DNA of 64,000 nt from Thermohalobaculum sp964576075 (GCA_964576075.1 CAZNTX010000001.1:119932-183931); one strand, 5' to 3'; shown: positions 24,347 to 32,783, counted from the first letter of the stretch. Made by a program: numbers and translations. Notes: generated by a model not told the origin, from the sequence alone.

Positions 24347-25069
24347 ATGGCGGAGCAGGCGACGGGCGCGGCCGTCCTGTCGGCGCGGGCGGTCACCCGG
24401 GTCTATGGCAGCGGGCCGACGCGGGTCGAGGCGCTCAAGGGCGTCGATCTCGATCTCTTCGAGGGGGATCTGCTGGTGCTGCTCGGCCCCTCGGGCTCGG
24501 GGAAGTCGACGCTGCTCAACATCCTCGGCGGGCTCGACGTGCCGAGCGCCGGCGCGGTCGCCTTCGAGGGGCGGCGGCTCGAGGGCTCCGACGATTCGGC
24601 GCTGACGGCCTATCGCCGGGCCTATGTGGGTTTCGTCTTCCAGTTCTACAATCTGATGGCCTCGCTGACGGCGGAGGAGAACGTCGCCCTCGTCACCGAG
24701 ATCGCCCGGGACCCGCTGCCGCCGGCAGACGCGCTCGCCATCGTGGGGCTCGCCGAGCGGCGCCACCATTTCCCGGCGGAGCTCTCGGGGGGCGAGCAGC
24801 AGAGGGTCGCCATCGCGCGGGCGATCGCCAAGCGGCCGAAGATCCTGCTCTGCGACGAGCCGACGGGGGCGCTCGACATCCAGACGGGCGTCCTCGTGCT
24901 CGAGGCGATCGAGCGGGTGACGCGGGAGGTGGGCGCGGCCACCGCGCTCATCACCCACAACGTGGCGATCGCGGCGATGGCGGACCGGGTGGTCTCCATG
25001 GCCGACGGGCGGATCGTCGAGCGGCGGGAGAACGCGACCCGGGCCGCGCCCGCGGACATCTCCTGGTGA
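24347..25069 (+). CDS. ABC transporter ATP-binding protein (MacB/LolD type)
   Basis: 240 residues. Walker A GPSGSGKST lies near 47, the Q-loop in FVFQFYNLM near 103, signature LSGGEQQRVAIARAI near 147, Walker B ILLCDEPTGALD near 170 and the H-loop ITHN near 203. The spacing and the EPTGALD block match the LolD/MacB/FtsE group, which powers type VII ABC systems that push on periplasmic partners rather than carry solute through the membrane. It is the first of three genes with the permease (4 nt later) and a HlyD-type protein. Confidence 0.92.
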   Translation: MAEQATGAAVLSARAVTRVYGSGPTRVEALKGVDLDLFEGDLLVLLGPSGSGKSTLLNILGGLDVPSAGAVAFEGRRLEGSDDSALTAYRRAYVGFVFQFYNLMASLTAEENVALVTEIARDPLPPADALAIVGLAERRHHFPAELSGGEQQRVAIARAIAKRPKILLCDEPTGALDIQTGVLVLEAIERVTREVGAATALITHNVAIAAMADRVVSMADGRIVERRENATRAAPADISW

Positions 25070-25073
25070 GCCG

Positions 25074-27434
25074 ATGGGGGTGCTCGGCCTCAAGCTCCTG
25101 CGCGATCTCTGGCGGCTGAAGGGCCAGGTGATCGCGGTCGCGCTGGTGGTGGCTTCGGGCGTGGCGCTGCTCGTCATGTCGCTCTCGGCGCTCTCCTCGC
25201 TGCGCGGCACGGCGGAGGCCTATTACGAGCGCTACGCCTTCGCCGAGGTCTTCGCCGCGATGACGCGGGCGCCCGAGCGGCTCGCGGGGCGGATCGCGGA
25301 GATCGAGGGGGTGGCGGCGGTCGAGACGCGGGTCGCGGCCTTCACCACCCTCGAGGTGCGCGGGCATGCCGAGCCCGTCGTCGCCAAGCTCCTGTCGCTG
25401 CCCGAGGGGGCGATGCCCCGGCTCAACCGCCTCGCGATGCGCGCGGGGCGGCTGCCGGCGCCGGGGCGCGACGACGAGGCGGTGCTGCTCGCCCCCTTCG
25501 CCGAGGCGCACGGGCTCACGGTCGGCGACCGGCTCGCGGTGCTGCTCCAGGGGGCCAAGCGCGAGGTGCGGATCACCGGGCTCGCGCTCTCGCCCGAATA
25601 CGTCTACGCCATGGGCCCCGGGCAGCTGATGCCGGACGACAAGCGCTTCGGCGTGGTCTGGATGGGGCGGGAGGCGCTCGCCGCGGCCTACGATCTCGAG
25701 GGGGCGTTCAACGACGTCTCCCTCGCGCTCCTGCCGGGCACGGACCCTCGGGCCGTGATCGACCGGCTGGATGGGCTCACCGACCGCTACGGCGGCACCG
25801 GGGCGATCCCGCGGGCGGACCAAACGTCGCACTGGTTCCTGATGAACGAGTTCGACCAACTCCGCACGATGGCGACGATTTTGCCGACGGTCTTCCTCCT
25901 CGCCGCGGCCTTCCTCACCAACACCTTCCTCGGCCGGCTGATCGAGATCGAGCGGCGCGAGATCAGCATTCTCAAGGCCTTCGGCTACCGCAATTCGGAG
26001 ATCGGGCTGCATTACGCGCTGATGGCGCTCGCCATGACCTCGGTGGGCGTGGTCCTCGGCTGGGGGCTCGGGGTCGCGCTCGGGCGTTGGAATACGGGGA
26101 TGTATGCCGAGTTCTTCAAGTTCCCCTTCCTGCAATTCGCCCCCGGGGCGCAGGGCTTCGTGATCTCGGCGGCGGTGAGCCTCGGGGCGGCGCTTCTCGG
26201 CGCGCTCGCCTCGGTGGCCCGCGCGGTGCGGCTGCATCCGGCCGAGGCGATGCGCCCGCCGATGCCGGGGCGCGCGCGCGGCTCTCTGCTGCCCGAGGCG
26301 ATCACGCGCCGGCTCGACCATCCGACGCGCCTCGTGCTCCGCCAGATCCTGCGCGCGCCGGTGCGCTCGGGGAGCACGGTGGTCGGCGTCTCTCTCGCCG
26401 TCGGGATTCTCGTGATGGCGATGCAGTGGCAGGACGGGATCGAGCGCCTCGCCACCTCGCATTTCGTCGACACCCAGCGGATGACCATGACCATCGGCTT
26501 CTTCGAGCCGCGCCCGCTCTCGGCGCGCTTCGAGGTCGCGCGGCTGCCCGGGGTGATGCGGGTGGAGCCCGTGCGCATCGCCGCGGCCGATCTCGCAGGG
26601 GCGGGGGGGACGCATCGCGGCTCGGTGATCGGGCTCTCCGAGGACGGCCGGCTCGAGGCGATCCACGACATCCGCGGCTGGGACCTCGCGCCCCCCGCGG
26701 GCGGGGTGGTCCTCGGCTCCATGCTCGCCGAGAAGCTCGGCGTGGAGGTCGGCGAGACGGTGGAGATCGCGGTGCTCGACGGGCGGAGGCCCCGCCTCGA
26801 GGTGCCGGTCTCGGGCCTCGTCGTCAGCTATATCGGGATGCCGGCCTATATGCGGCTCGGCCCGCTCAACGCGGCGCTCGGCGAGGGGGCGCGCTTCGAA
26901 TACGCCCAGCTCCTCGTCGACCCGGCGGAGCAGGACGCCCTCCTCGCCGCGCTCGCCGAGCTGCCGGGGCTCGCCTTCGTCACCGTGCGCCAGACCGCGC
27001 TGCAGAAGCTCCACGACACCCTCGGCGAGACGATCCTCATCTTCTCCTCCTTCTTCGTCGGCTTCTCGAGCGTGCTGGCCGTGGGGGTGCTCTACAACGC
27101 CGCCCGCGTCGCGCTCTCCGAACGGGGGCGCGAGCTCGCCACGCTGCGCGTCCTCGGCTTCCGGCGGGGCGAGATCGCCTATATCCTGCTCGGCGAGGCG
27201 GCGCTGCTCACGCTGATCGCGCTGCCGCTCGGCTGCGCCGTCGGCTACGGGCTCGTCTGGCTGATCTCCCAGGGCTTCGAGACGGAGCTCTTCCGGATGC
27301 CCCTCGTCGTCGGCCGCGCCTCCTATGCGGTGGCGGTCCTCGTGGTGATCGCCGCGGCGGTGGGGGCGGGGCTTCTGGTGCGCCGCCGGGTCCGCCGGCT
27401 CGACCTCGTCGCCGTTCTGAAGACACGCGAGTGA
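25074..27434 (+). CDS. ABC transporter permease with two FtsX domains
   Basis: 786 residues. An N-terminal helix (about 15-40) is followed by a periplasmic domain to about 265, then three helices near 270-375. A second copy has a helix near 440, a periplasmic domain and three final helices near 650-785. This is the double FtsX arrangement (DevC/YbbP-like). The motif RRREISILKAFGYR-type coupling helix is seen as ERREISILKAFGYRNSEIG near 298 and as ERGRELATLRVLGFRRGEI near 683. It moves lipids, peptides or drugs with the neighbouring ATPase and adaptor. Its stop overlaps the start of the HlyD gene. Confidence 0.9.
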   Translation: MGVLGLKLLRDLWRLKGQVIAVALVVASGVALLVMSLSALSSLRGTAEAYYERYAFAEVFAAMTRAPERLAGRIAEIEGVAAVETRVAAFTTLEVRGHAEPVVAKLLSLPEGAMPRLNRLAMRAGRLPAPGRDDEAVLLAPFAEAHGLTVGDRLAVLLQGAKREVRITGLALSPEYVYAMGPGQLMPDDKRFGVVWMGREALAAAYDLEGAFNDVSLALLPGTDPRAVIDRLDGLTDRYGGTGAIPRADQTSHWFLMNEFDQLRTMATILPTVFLLAAAFLTNTFLGRLIEIERREISILKAFGYRNSEIGLHYALMALAMTSVGVVLGWGLGVALGRWNTGMYAEFFKFPFLQFAPGAQGFVISAAVSLGAALLGALASVARAVRLHPAEAMRPPMPGRARGSLLPEAITRRLDHPTRLVLRQILRAPVRSGSTVVGVSLAVGILVMAMQWQDGIERLATSHFVDTQRMTMTIGFFEPRPLSARFEVARLPGVMRVEPVRIAAADLAGAGGTHRGSVIGLSEDGRLEAIHDIRGWDLAPPAGGVVLGSMLAEKLGVEVGETVEIAVLDGRRPRLEVPVSGLVVSYIGMPAYMRLGPLNAALGEGARFEYAQLLVDPAEQDALLAALAELPGLAFVTVRQTALQKLHDTLGETILIFSSFFVGFSSVLAVGVLYNAARVALSERGRELATLRVLGFRRGEIAYILLGEAALLTLIALPLGCAVGYGLVWLISQGFETELFRMPLVVGRASYAVAVLVVIAAAVGAGLLVRRRVRRLDLVAVLKTRE

Positions 27435-28645
27435 TGGAGATGTCCCCAGTCAGCCGCCGGATCGTCTTCTGGGCCGTGCCGCTTCTCCTCCTCGCCGGGC
27501 TGATCGCGCTCGCGCTCCGGCCAGAGCCCGTGGCGGTCGATTTCGCGACCGTCTCGGAGGGGCCGATGACCGTCACCGTCGCCGAGCAGGGGCGCACCCG
27601 CATCCGCGACGTCTTCGCCGTCTCCGCCCCGATCCGGGGCCGCGCGCTCAGGATCGAGATCGAGGAGGGCGCGCGCGTGGTGGCCGGGGAGACGGTGCTG
27701 GCCGAGATCGAGCCGGTGGACCCGGAGTTCCTCGATCCCAGAGCCGCGGAGGAGGCCCGCCAGGCCGTGCGCGCGGCGGAGGCGGCCGTGACCCTCGCCG
27801 AGGCGCGGCTGCGCGAGACCCGCGCCGAGCTCGACTACGCCGCCTCCCAGGTCGAGCGGATGCGGAGGCTGCGGGCCACCAACACCGTCGCCGAAAGCGT
27901 GCTCGAGGACGCCGAGCGCGCCTTCCGGACCCGCGAGGCGGCCGTCGCCACCGCCGAGGCGCAGGTCGAGATGCGCCGCCACGAGCTCGCCGCCGCCGAA
28001 TCGCGCCTCCTCGGGCCGGACGAACGGGGCGCGGGCGGGCCCGCCTGCCCCTGCCTGCCGGTGCGCGCGCCGGTCGACGGGATCGTGCTCCGCGTGCTGC
28101 ACGAGAGCGAGGGGGTGGTGGCCCCCGGCACGCCGCTCCTCGAGATCGGCGACCCGCGCGATCTGGAGATCGTCGCCGATTTCCCCTCACCCGAGGCGGT
28201 GCGGATCGAGCCCGGGCAGCGGGTGATCGTCGAGCGCTGGGGCGGCGAGGGCACGCTGTCGGGCGAGGTCGAGCGGGTCGAGCCCTTCGGCTTCACCAAG
28301 GTCTCGGCGCTCGGGATCGAGGAGCAGCGGGTCAACGTGGTGATCCGCCTGACCGACCCGCCGGAGCGCTGGGCCCGCCTCGGCCACGGCTTCGAGGTGG
28401 AGACCCGCGTCGTCCTCTGGGAGACCGAGCGCACGGTGAAGGTCCCGCTCACGGCCCTTCTCCGCGTGGGCGGGGACTGGGCGGTCTATGCGGTGGAGGA
28501 GTCGCGCGCCCGGCTGAGGCCGGTCGAGCTCGGCCGGCGCAACGACCTCGAGGCGGAGATCGGCGCGGGCCTCGCGCCGGGCGAGACCGTGCTGCGCTAC
28601 CCCCATGACGCGATCGAGGACGGCACGCCGGTCGTCCCGCGCTGA
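27434..28645 (+). CDS. HlyD/RND-type periplasmic adaptor subunit
   Basis: 403 residues with one N-terminal membrane anchor (residues 9-27). A biotinyl-lipoyl half follows (RGRALRIEIEEGARVVAGE near 72), then a long coiled-coil hairpin rich in Ala, Glu and Arg (115-205), the second lipoyl half (RAPVDGIVLRVLHESEGVV near 212) and beta-barrel domains. It bridges the inner-membrane ABC subunits to an outer-membrane channel. The start ATG lies within the permease stop codon. An odd PACPCLP Cys pair occurs just before the second lipoyl half. No outer-membrane TolC-type gene is nearby. Confidence 0.9.
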   Translation: MEMSPVSRRIVFWAVPLLLLAGLIALALRPEPVAVDFATVSEGPMTVTVAEQGRTRIRDVFAVSAPIRGRALRIEIEEGARVVAGETVLAEIEPVDPEFLDPRAAEEARQAVRAAEAAVTLAEARLRETRAELDYAASQVERMRRLRATNTVAESVLEDAERAFRTREAAVATAEAQVEMRRHELAAAESRLLGPDERGAGGPACPCLPVRAPVDGIVLRVLHESEGVVAPGTPLLEIGDPRDLEIVADFPSPEAVRIEPGQRVIVERWGGEGTLSGEVERVEPFGFTKVSALGIEEQRVNVVIRLTDPPERWARLGHGFEVETRVVLWETERTVKVPLTALLRVGGDWAVYAVEESRARLRPVELGRRNDLEAEIGAGLAPGETVLRYPHDAIEDGTPVVPR

Positions 28646-28653
28646 GCCCCGCC

Positions 28654-28681
28654 TTGCGGCGGCGGCGGTTTGCCGTATGCT
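28654..28681 (+). promoter_or_regulatory. Candidate sigma-70 promoter for the SRPBCC gene
   Basis: TTGCGG, 16-bp spacer, TATGCT, ending 33 nt before the ATG at 28715. The same TTG...TA(T/G)GCT pattern precedes several other lead genes in the window. Confidence 0.4.
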
Positions 28682-28714
28682 GGCGGCCCTTTCCGACGAC
28701 CCGCCGAGGCCGAG

Positions 28715-29158
28715 ATGAGCGACGCGACCCCGCACGAGCCCGACCACGACCGCCTCCGCCGCATGGTGGTGCTGGAGGCCCCGGCCGCGACGGTCTGGGC
28801 CGCCATCGGCGGCTTCGACCGCATCGCCGAGTGGCACCCGCTGATCGCCACCGACGAGCCCTCCGAAATCGAGGGCGACCGCTACCGCTATCTCCACACC
28901 ACCGAGGACGAGCGCTTCCTCGAGCGGCTCATCGAGGAGGGCCCGCACCACTACACCTACGAGGTGGTGGAGAGCCCGCTCCCCGTCTCCGACTGGCGCG
29001 CCACGCTCTCCTGCGTCGCCGAGGGGGAGGGGCGCTGCCACGTCTTCTGGTCGGCCCATTTCGTCCCGGCCGGCGGGCCGGAGCACATCTCCGACGAGAT
29101 CGTCGCGAAGTATTACGAGATCGGCCTCGAGGCGCTGCGCGAGCGCTTCTCGGGCTAA
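28715..29158 (+). CDS. SRPBCC-family (polyketide cyclase/START-like) protein
   Basis: 147 residues with the helix-grip pattern: LEAPAATVWAAIGGFDRIAEW at 19-39, and a closing helix IVAKYYEIGLEALRERFSG. This superfamily binds hydrophobic ligands and includes lipid-transfer and dehydratase-like proteins; no specific function can be read. The gene has its own candidate promoter. Its last 17 coding bases and the first base of the stop are the left copy of a 19-bp direct repeat that recurs at 29711-29729, and the TAA stop is completed by island DNA. Before insertion the gene would have ended with TGA and the same last five residues. Confidence 0.78.
   Translation: MSDATPHEPDHDRLRRMVVLEAPAATVWAAIGGFDRIAEWHPLIATDEPSEIEGDRYRYLHTTEDERFLERLIEEGPHHYTYEVVESPLPVSDWRATLSCVAEGEGRCHVFWSAHFVPAGGPEHISDEIVAKYYEIGLEALRERFSG
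29138..29156. repeat. 19-bp direct repeat, left boundary of the mini-island
   Basis: CGCGAGCGCTTCTCGGGCT, identical to 29711-29729. This copy is the 3' end of the SRPBCC coding sequence. The pair brackets DNA of lower G+C. It looks like an attachment-site duplication left by site-specific integration. Confidence 0.8.
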
Positions 29159-29710
29159 CCTTGCTCAGGTTTCGTTTCGCCTGGGAGGTTCTCACCAATG
29201 GCGATGCGAGTGGGTCGCTCTACGGCGACCTCGGCCTTCCCGCTGGGATCTGTAGGTTCCGAGGTGTCGCTTCCGCTGGTGGTGGTCACTGCGTCTTCCT
29301 GTAAGGATTCCGCAGGCTGAATATCGTAGGGCCAGCAACTGATTTTGGAGATGTGCGGTGACCAAGGAAGACACGAACGCCAATCGGTTGCGTGCAGAGC
29401 TTTCTGCGATGCTGCGAGCGGCACAAGAGAATGGGCACACGAGCCTTTCGATCTCGGCAAGAGAGTTGCATGACAGAACTGAGTTCAAACCCGGATCACA
29501 CAAGAACCAGATGCCACAAGCGTCCAACGTTATGTGGGAGTTTTACACGTCTCGGGATCAAGTGGTCTACGCGCCGCCAAAGAAGCAAGGCGGACGACTT
29601 GAAATTCGATACATACTTCCGCGGTAAGGCAGTTGGTCGGAACTCAGCCTTGGCGCAAACCACCGCGAGGGTTAACTCGCCACAAGCGATGTTTCATCCG
29701 TCCAACGCGC
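29157..29710. mobile_element. Low-G+C mini-island between 19-bp direct repeats
   Basis: About 550 bp whose composition and codon use differ sharply from both flanks (A/T-ending codons, A-rich runs). It is bounded exactly by the 19-bp repeats and inserted between two convergent genes. The left end begins with an imperfect hairpin (AACCT...CAGG against CCTG...AGGTT, 29157-29190). Nothing convincing is coded in 29159-29357. A single ORF fills 29358-29627. No integrase or transposase is present, so this is either a remnant or a passenger mobilised in trans. Confidence 0.65.
29358..29627 (+). CDS. Small island protein, possible winged-helix-like domain
   Basis: 89 residues from a GTG with TTGGAG eight bases upstream. 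The sequence has a helical first half (LRAELSAMLRAAQENG), then ISARELHDRT, and ends APPKKQGGRLEIRYILPR. From memory, similar small domains with ISAxELH and APPxGKGxxLxIRYxLPR occur beside or inside HNH-type restriction proteins; I cannot confirm this here. Codon use is rich in A/T-ending codons, unlike every neighbour, which points to recent transfer. It is the only gene in the repeat-bounded island. A DNA-binding or defence-related role is a guess. Confidence 0.6.
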   Translation: MTKEDTNANRLRAELSAMLRAAQENGHTSLSISARELHDRTEFKPGSHKNQMPQASNVMWEFYTSRDQVVYAPPKKQGGRLEIRYILPR

Positions 29711-29729
29711 CGCGAGCGCTTCTCGGGCT
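29711..29729. repeat. 19-bp direct repeat, right boundary of the mini-island
   Basis: Perfect copy of 29138-29156. It is followed by GAGG, so reading through it gives the same last residues (ERFSG) and a TGA. The native gene end therefore appears to be preserved here. It ends 8 bp before the stop codon of the convergent ABC gene. Confidence 0.8.
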
Positions 29730-29737
29730 GAGGCGCC

Positions 29738-30514
29738 TCAGAGGATCTGGCTGAGGAAGGCTTGCGTCCGCGGGTCCCGGGCCTCGGAGAAGAAGGTGGC
29801 CGGGGGGCCGTGCTCGACGATCACGCCGCGGTCGGTGAAGTAGATGTGGTCGGCCACCTCGCGGGCGAAGCCCATCTCGTGGGTGACGAGGACGCAGGTC
29901 ATCCCCTCGGCCGCCAGTTCCTTGATGGTGACGAGCACCTCCTTCACCGTCTCCGGGTCGAGCGCCGCGGTCACCTCGTCGAAGAGCATGATGTCGGGCG
30001 TCATGGCGAGGGAGCGGGCGATGGCCACGCGCTGCTGCTGCCCGCCGGAAAGCTCGCCCGGATAGGCCGCCTCCTTGCCCTCGAGCCGCACCTTGGCCAT
30101 CAGGCGGCGGGCGCGGGCCTCCACCTCCTCCTTCGGCTCGCGCAGCACCTTGAGCGGGGCCATCATGACGTTCTCGAGCGCCGTCTTGTGCGGGAAGAGA
30201 TTGTATTGCTGGAACACCATCCCGACCTTCTTGCGCAGCGCGAGCTTGTCGAGATGGGGGTCGTGCACCTCCTGGCCCTCGACCTGGATCGAGCCGCGGT
30301 CGATCTCGGTCAGCGCGTTGACGCAGCGGATGAGGGTCGACTTGCCGGAGCCGGAGGGGCCGATGATGCAGATCACCTCGCCCTTCATCACGTCGAAGGA
30401 GATGCCCTTCAGCACCTCGGTGTCGCCGAAGGACTTGTGCACGTCGCGGAGCGAGAGGATCGGCCGGTCGGGCGTCCAGGCCTCGGCGGGGGCGGGGGCC
30501 TCCGCGACGCTCAC
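29738..30514 (-). CDS. Polar amino-acid ABC transporter ATP-binding protein
   Basis: 258 residues. Walker A GPSGSGKST lies near 51, the Q-loop in MVFQQYNLFPH near 98, signature LSGGQQQRVAIARSL near 155, Walker B IMLFDEVTAALDPE near 176 and the H-loop VTHEMGFA near 211. The FDEVTSALDPE-like Walker B and THEMGFA are typical of the GlnQ/HisP/AapP group. It energises the two permeases upstream in the operon, with the binding protein at the head. A 20-residue Pro/Ala-rich N-terminal extension precedes the domain. The ATG overlaps the stop of a 132-residue gene. Confidence 0.94.
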   Translation of the reverse strand: MSVAEAPAPAEAWTPDRPILSLRDVHKSFGDTEVLKGISFDVMKGEVICIIGPSGSGKSTLIRCVNALTEIDRGSIQVEGQEVHDPHLDKLALRKKVGMVFQQYNLFPHKTALENVMMAPLKVLREPKEEVEARARRLMAKVRLEGKEAAYPGELSGGQQQRVAIARSLAMTPDIMLFDEVTAALDPETVKEVLVTIKELAAEGMTCVLVTHEMGFAREVADHIYFTDRGVIVEHGPPATFFSEARDPRTQAFLSQIL

Positions 30515-30909
30515 GGCCTGGCCTCGCGCGCCTCGATCCGGGCGACCGCGCGGCGCAGCGCGAGGAGGCGCGGCGCGGCGGCCTTGAGGGCTGCGGGCGC
30601 GCGGCGGGTGGCGGCGACGAGGGTCGCGCTCTCGAGCACGAGCCCGGCGCCGCGCATCCCCACCTCGCGCCCGGCGACGGCGCCCGTGCGCGCATCCTCG
30701 GCCAGGAGCGCGGCGTCGATCGCGAGGCAGGCGCCGGCGAGCGGCAGGCGGGCGGGGAGCGGCGCGAAGAGGACGGCGTTCTCCGCGAGCCGGCGCGCGC
30801 CTTCGAGGGCGGCCCGGTTGCGCCCGATCCAGCCCGCCGCCCGCACGCGCCGGGCGCGCTCGCCGCCGGGCGCGCCGGGGGGGAGGATCTCGGGGTCGGG
30901 TCGGGTCAT
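30511..30909 (-). CDS. Uncharacterised Ala/Arg-rich protein inside the amino-acid ABC operon
   Basis: 132 residues, rich in Ala, Leu and Arg, mostly helical by composition, with no clear signal peptide and a mildly hydrophobic centre (LPLAGACLAIDAALLAED). I do not recognise it. It lies between the permease (10 nt away) and the ATPase gene (4-nt overlap), so it is co-translated with the ATPase. Standard polar amino-acid operons have no gene here. The tight coupling favours a real gene over a spurious high-G+C frame, and it could be a transporter regulator or an enzyme for the substrate. Confidence 0.6.
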   Translation of the reverse strand: MTRPDPEILPPGAPGGERARRVRAAGWIGRNRAALEGARRLAENAVLFAPLPARLPLAGACLAIDAALLAEDARTGAVAGREVGMRGAGLVLESATLVAATRRAPAALKAAAPRLLALRRAVARIEAREARP

Positions 30910-30919
30910 GGGCGGCCTC

Positions 30920-31789
30920 TCAGAGCTTCACGGCGTAGCGGCGCTCGAGCGCCACGGTGATCCGCGCGATAGGATAGCAATATAGGAAGAACATCACGAG
31001 AGCGAAGCTGTAGAAGGGGACGAGGAGCTCCGGGTGGTTGTCCTCGGATTCCATCGCTTGGCGCGTCAGCGTGATGATCTCCTCGACGCCGAGGAGCGAG
31101 CAGAGGGGCGTCGCCATGGTGAGGATGGCATACCAGTTCATCCAGGGCGGGATCATCCGCTTGTAGCACTGGGGCAGGACGATCTGCCAGAGCGTCTGGC
31201 GGCGGGTGAAGGCGAGGGACTCCGCCGCCTCCCATTGCGCCGTCGGCACCGACTGCACGGCGCCCCGCACGATCTCCGAGATGTTGGCCATCACTGGGAG
31301 GGAGAGGCCGAAGACGGCCTTCGTCCAGTCCGGGATCGGGATGATCGTGCCGAAGATCGTCACCTCGAAGGGGAAGGCGAGCAGCACGATGAAGAGCAGC
31401 ACGAGCCAGGGCGAGTTGCGGAAGAGTTGGGTCAGGAACCAGGCGGTCCAGCGGATCGCGCGCACGGGCGAGAGTTGCGCGAGGCCGAGGGCGGCGCCGA
31501 GCACCGTGCCGATCGCCATGGCCATGACGGAGATCAGCACGTTGAAGAGGAAACCGGAGGTGAGCAGGAAGGGGATCCAGCGCCAAAGCGCCTCGGTCGC
31601 CTCCGCATAGGTGTAGCGGCCCTGCGCTTCGGCGATCGCGGGCCAGAGGAGCGCCAGGGCGAGGAGGGCGAGAGGGGTCCAGGCCGGCATCCGGGCGAGC
31701 CAGCGCACGGGCAGCATCGGATCGGGCCCGGCGGCGCGGGGGCGGAAGGGCAGGAGGACCGGCAGATCGGTGGCGCCGCGCGCCGTCAC
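30920..31789 (-). CDS. Polar amino-acid ABC transporter permease (second permease)
   Basis: 289 residues from a GTG at 31789. The frame stays open toward the N gap, so the true start may be lost in the gap. The permease core has five or six helices. The FLFNVLISVMAMAIGTVLGA block starts near 78, and the EAA coupling loop reads EIVRGAVQSVPTAQWEAAES near 180. The HisM/GltK-type fold is clear. With the permease at 31927 it forms the membrane channel. A Pro/Arg-rich N-terminus of about 35 residues before the first helix is atypical, which again makes the start doubtful. Confidence 0.85.
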   Translation of the reverse strand: MTARGATDLPVLLPFRPRAAGPDPMLPVRWLARMPAWTPLALLALALLWPAIAEAQGRYTYAEATEALWRWIPFLLTSGFLFNVLISVMAMAIGTVLGAALGLAQLSPVRAIRWTAWFLTQLFRNSPWLVLLFIVLLAFPFEVTIFGTIIPIPDWTKAVFGLSLPVMANISEIVRGAVQSVPTAQWEAAESLAFTRRQTLWQIVLPQCYKRMIPPWMNWYAILTMATPLCSLLGVEEIITLTRQAMESEDNHPELLVPFYSFALVMFFLYCYPIARITVALERRYAVKL

Positions 31790-31819
31790 CCCGGGGATCG
31801 CCCGCGGACGCCGCCCGGC

Positions 31820-31919
31820 NNNNNNNNNNNNNNNNNNNNNNNNNNNNNNNNNNNNNNNNNNNNNNNNNNNNNNNNNNNNNNNNNNNNNNNNNNNNNNNNN
31901 NNNNNNNNNNNNNNNNNNN
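31820..31919. other. Assembly gap (100 N)
   Basis: Exactly 100 consecutive N between the two permease genes, the usual placeholder for a scaffold join of unknown size. The second permease start, and possibly other sequence, may be missing. Confidence 0.98.
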
Positions 31920-31926
31920 CCGGCCC

Positions 31927-32679
31927 TCAGCGGCCATAGCCGGGGATCCTCATGGCGCGCTCCCAGCGATGCATCCCGAAGACGAGGATCGCGACGAGCA
32001 GGATGTAGACGACGAAGAGGAGGAGCATGGTCGGATACTGGGCGCTCGGATAGTCGTTCCAGATCGAGACGGATTGGTAGAGGAGCTCCGGCACCGCGAT
32101 GGCGAAGGCCTGGGTCGTGGTCTTGACGAGATTGACGAGGTTGTTGTTGAGCGCGGGCAGGCAGACGCGGAAGGCGAGGGGGAGAACCACGTAGCGATAG
32201 GTCTGCAGCCGGGTGAAGCCGAGGCTCTCGGAGGCCTCGCGGGTCGACTCCGGCACCGCCTCGACGCCGGCGCGGAAGATCTCGACATTGAAGGCGCCGG
32301 CGAAGAAGGAGAGCGAGATGATCGCCCAGCCCACATTGGAGACGATCGGCACCTCGAGCCAGCCGTCCGGCGAATAGGTCGGCGTGAACTGGCCGAGCGC
32401 GAAATAGAAGAACAGGAGCTGCACGAAGGGCGGCGTGTTGCGGAAGAACTGGATGTAGGCCTCGACCAGCGCACGCAGGATCCAGGAGCGCGCCCCCTGC
32501 ATCCAGGCGCCGACGACGCCGATGATCACCGAGAGGATCACGCAGGCGATCGAGAGGCGCACGGTCATCCAGAGCCCTTCGAGGATCTTGCCCCGCTGGC
32601 GCTCGTCGTAGATCCAGATGAAGTTCCAGCGCGTCGTGTCCTCGGCGAGCGCGCGGAAGAAGTCGGCGACGGCGTCCAT
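31927..32679 (-). CDS. Polar amino-acid ABC transporter permease (first permease)
   Basis: 250 residues with about five helices. The HisQ/GltJ-type conserved region FFRNTPPFVQLLFFYFALG lies near 89, and the EAA loop EIFRAGVEAVPESTREASES near 149. The C-terminal VKTTTQAFAIAVPELLYQS segment is typical of aspartate/glutamate-type permeases. It follows the binding-protein gene by 104 nt and is separated from the second permease by the assembly gap. The ATG at 32679 follows GGGGAGCGA. Confidence 0.93.
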   Translation of the reverse strand: MDAVADFFRALAEDTTRWNFIWIYDERQRGKILEGLWMTVRLSIACVILSVIIGVVGAWMQGARSWILRALVEAYIQFFRNTPPFVQLLFFYFALGQFTPTYSPDGWLEVPIVSNVGWAIISLSFFAGAFNVEIFRAGVEAVPESTREASESLGFTRLQTYRYVVLPLAFRVCLPALNNNLVNLVKTTTQAFAIAVPELLYQSVSIWNDYPSAQYPTMLLLFVVYILLVAILVFGMHRWERAMRIPGYGR

Positions 32680-32783
32680 TCGCTCCCCGTGGCGAAGCTC
32701 GCGGGTTCGGGCGGGGCGGGCGGCCCCGTCCGGCGGGACCCCCGGCCGCGCCGAGGCGGGCCGGGGGCGGGCTCAGGCGGGGC

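Noticed and set aside
29155..29460. 101-residue minus-strand ORF at the left of the mini-island
   Set aside because: It crosses the repeat junction and the start of the plausible 89-residue gene, has no ribosome-binding site and no recognisable sequence.
29512..29707. Possible integron-type attC features (GTCCAAC, GTTAAC) in the mini-island
   Set aside because: Single short matches occur, but no paired simple sites with the required order and spacing were found, and the boundaries are defined better by the 19-bp direct repeat.
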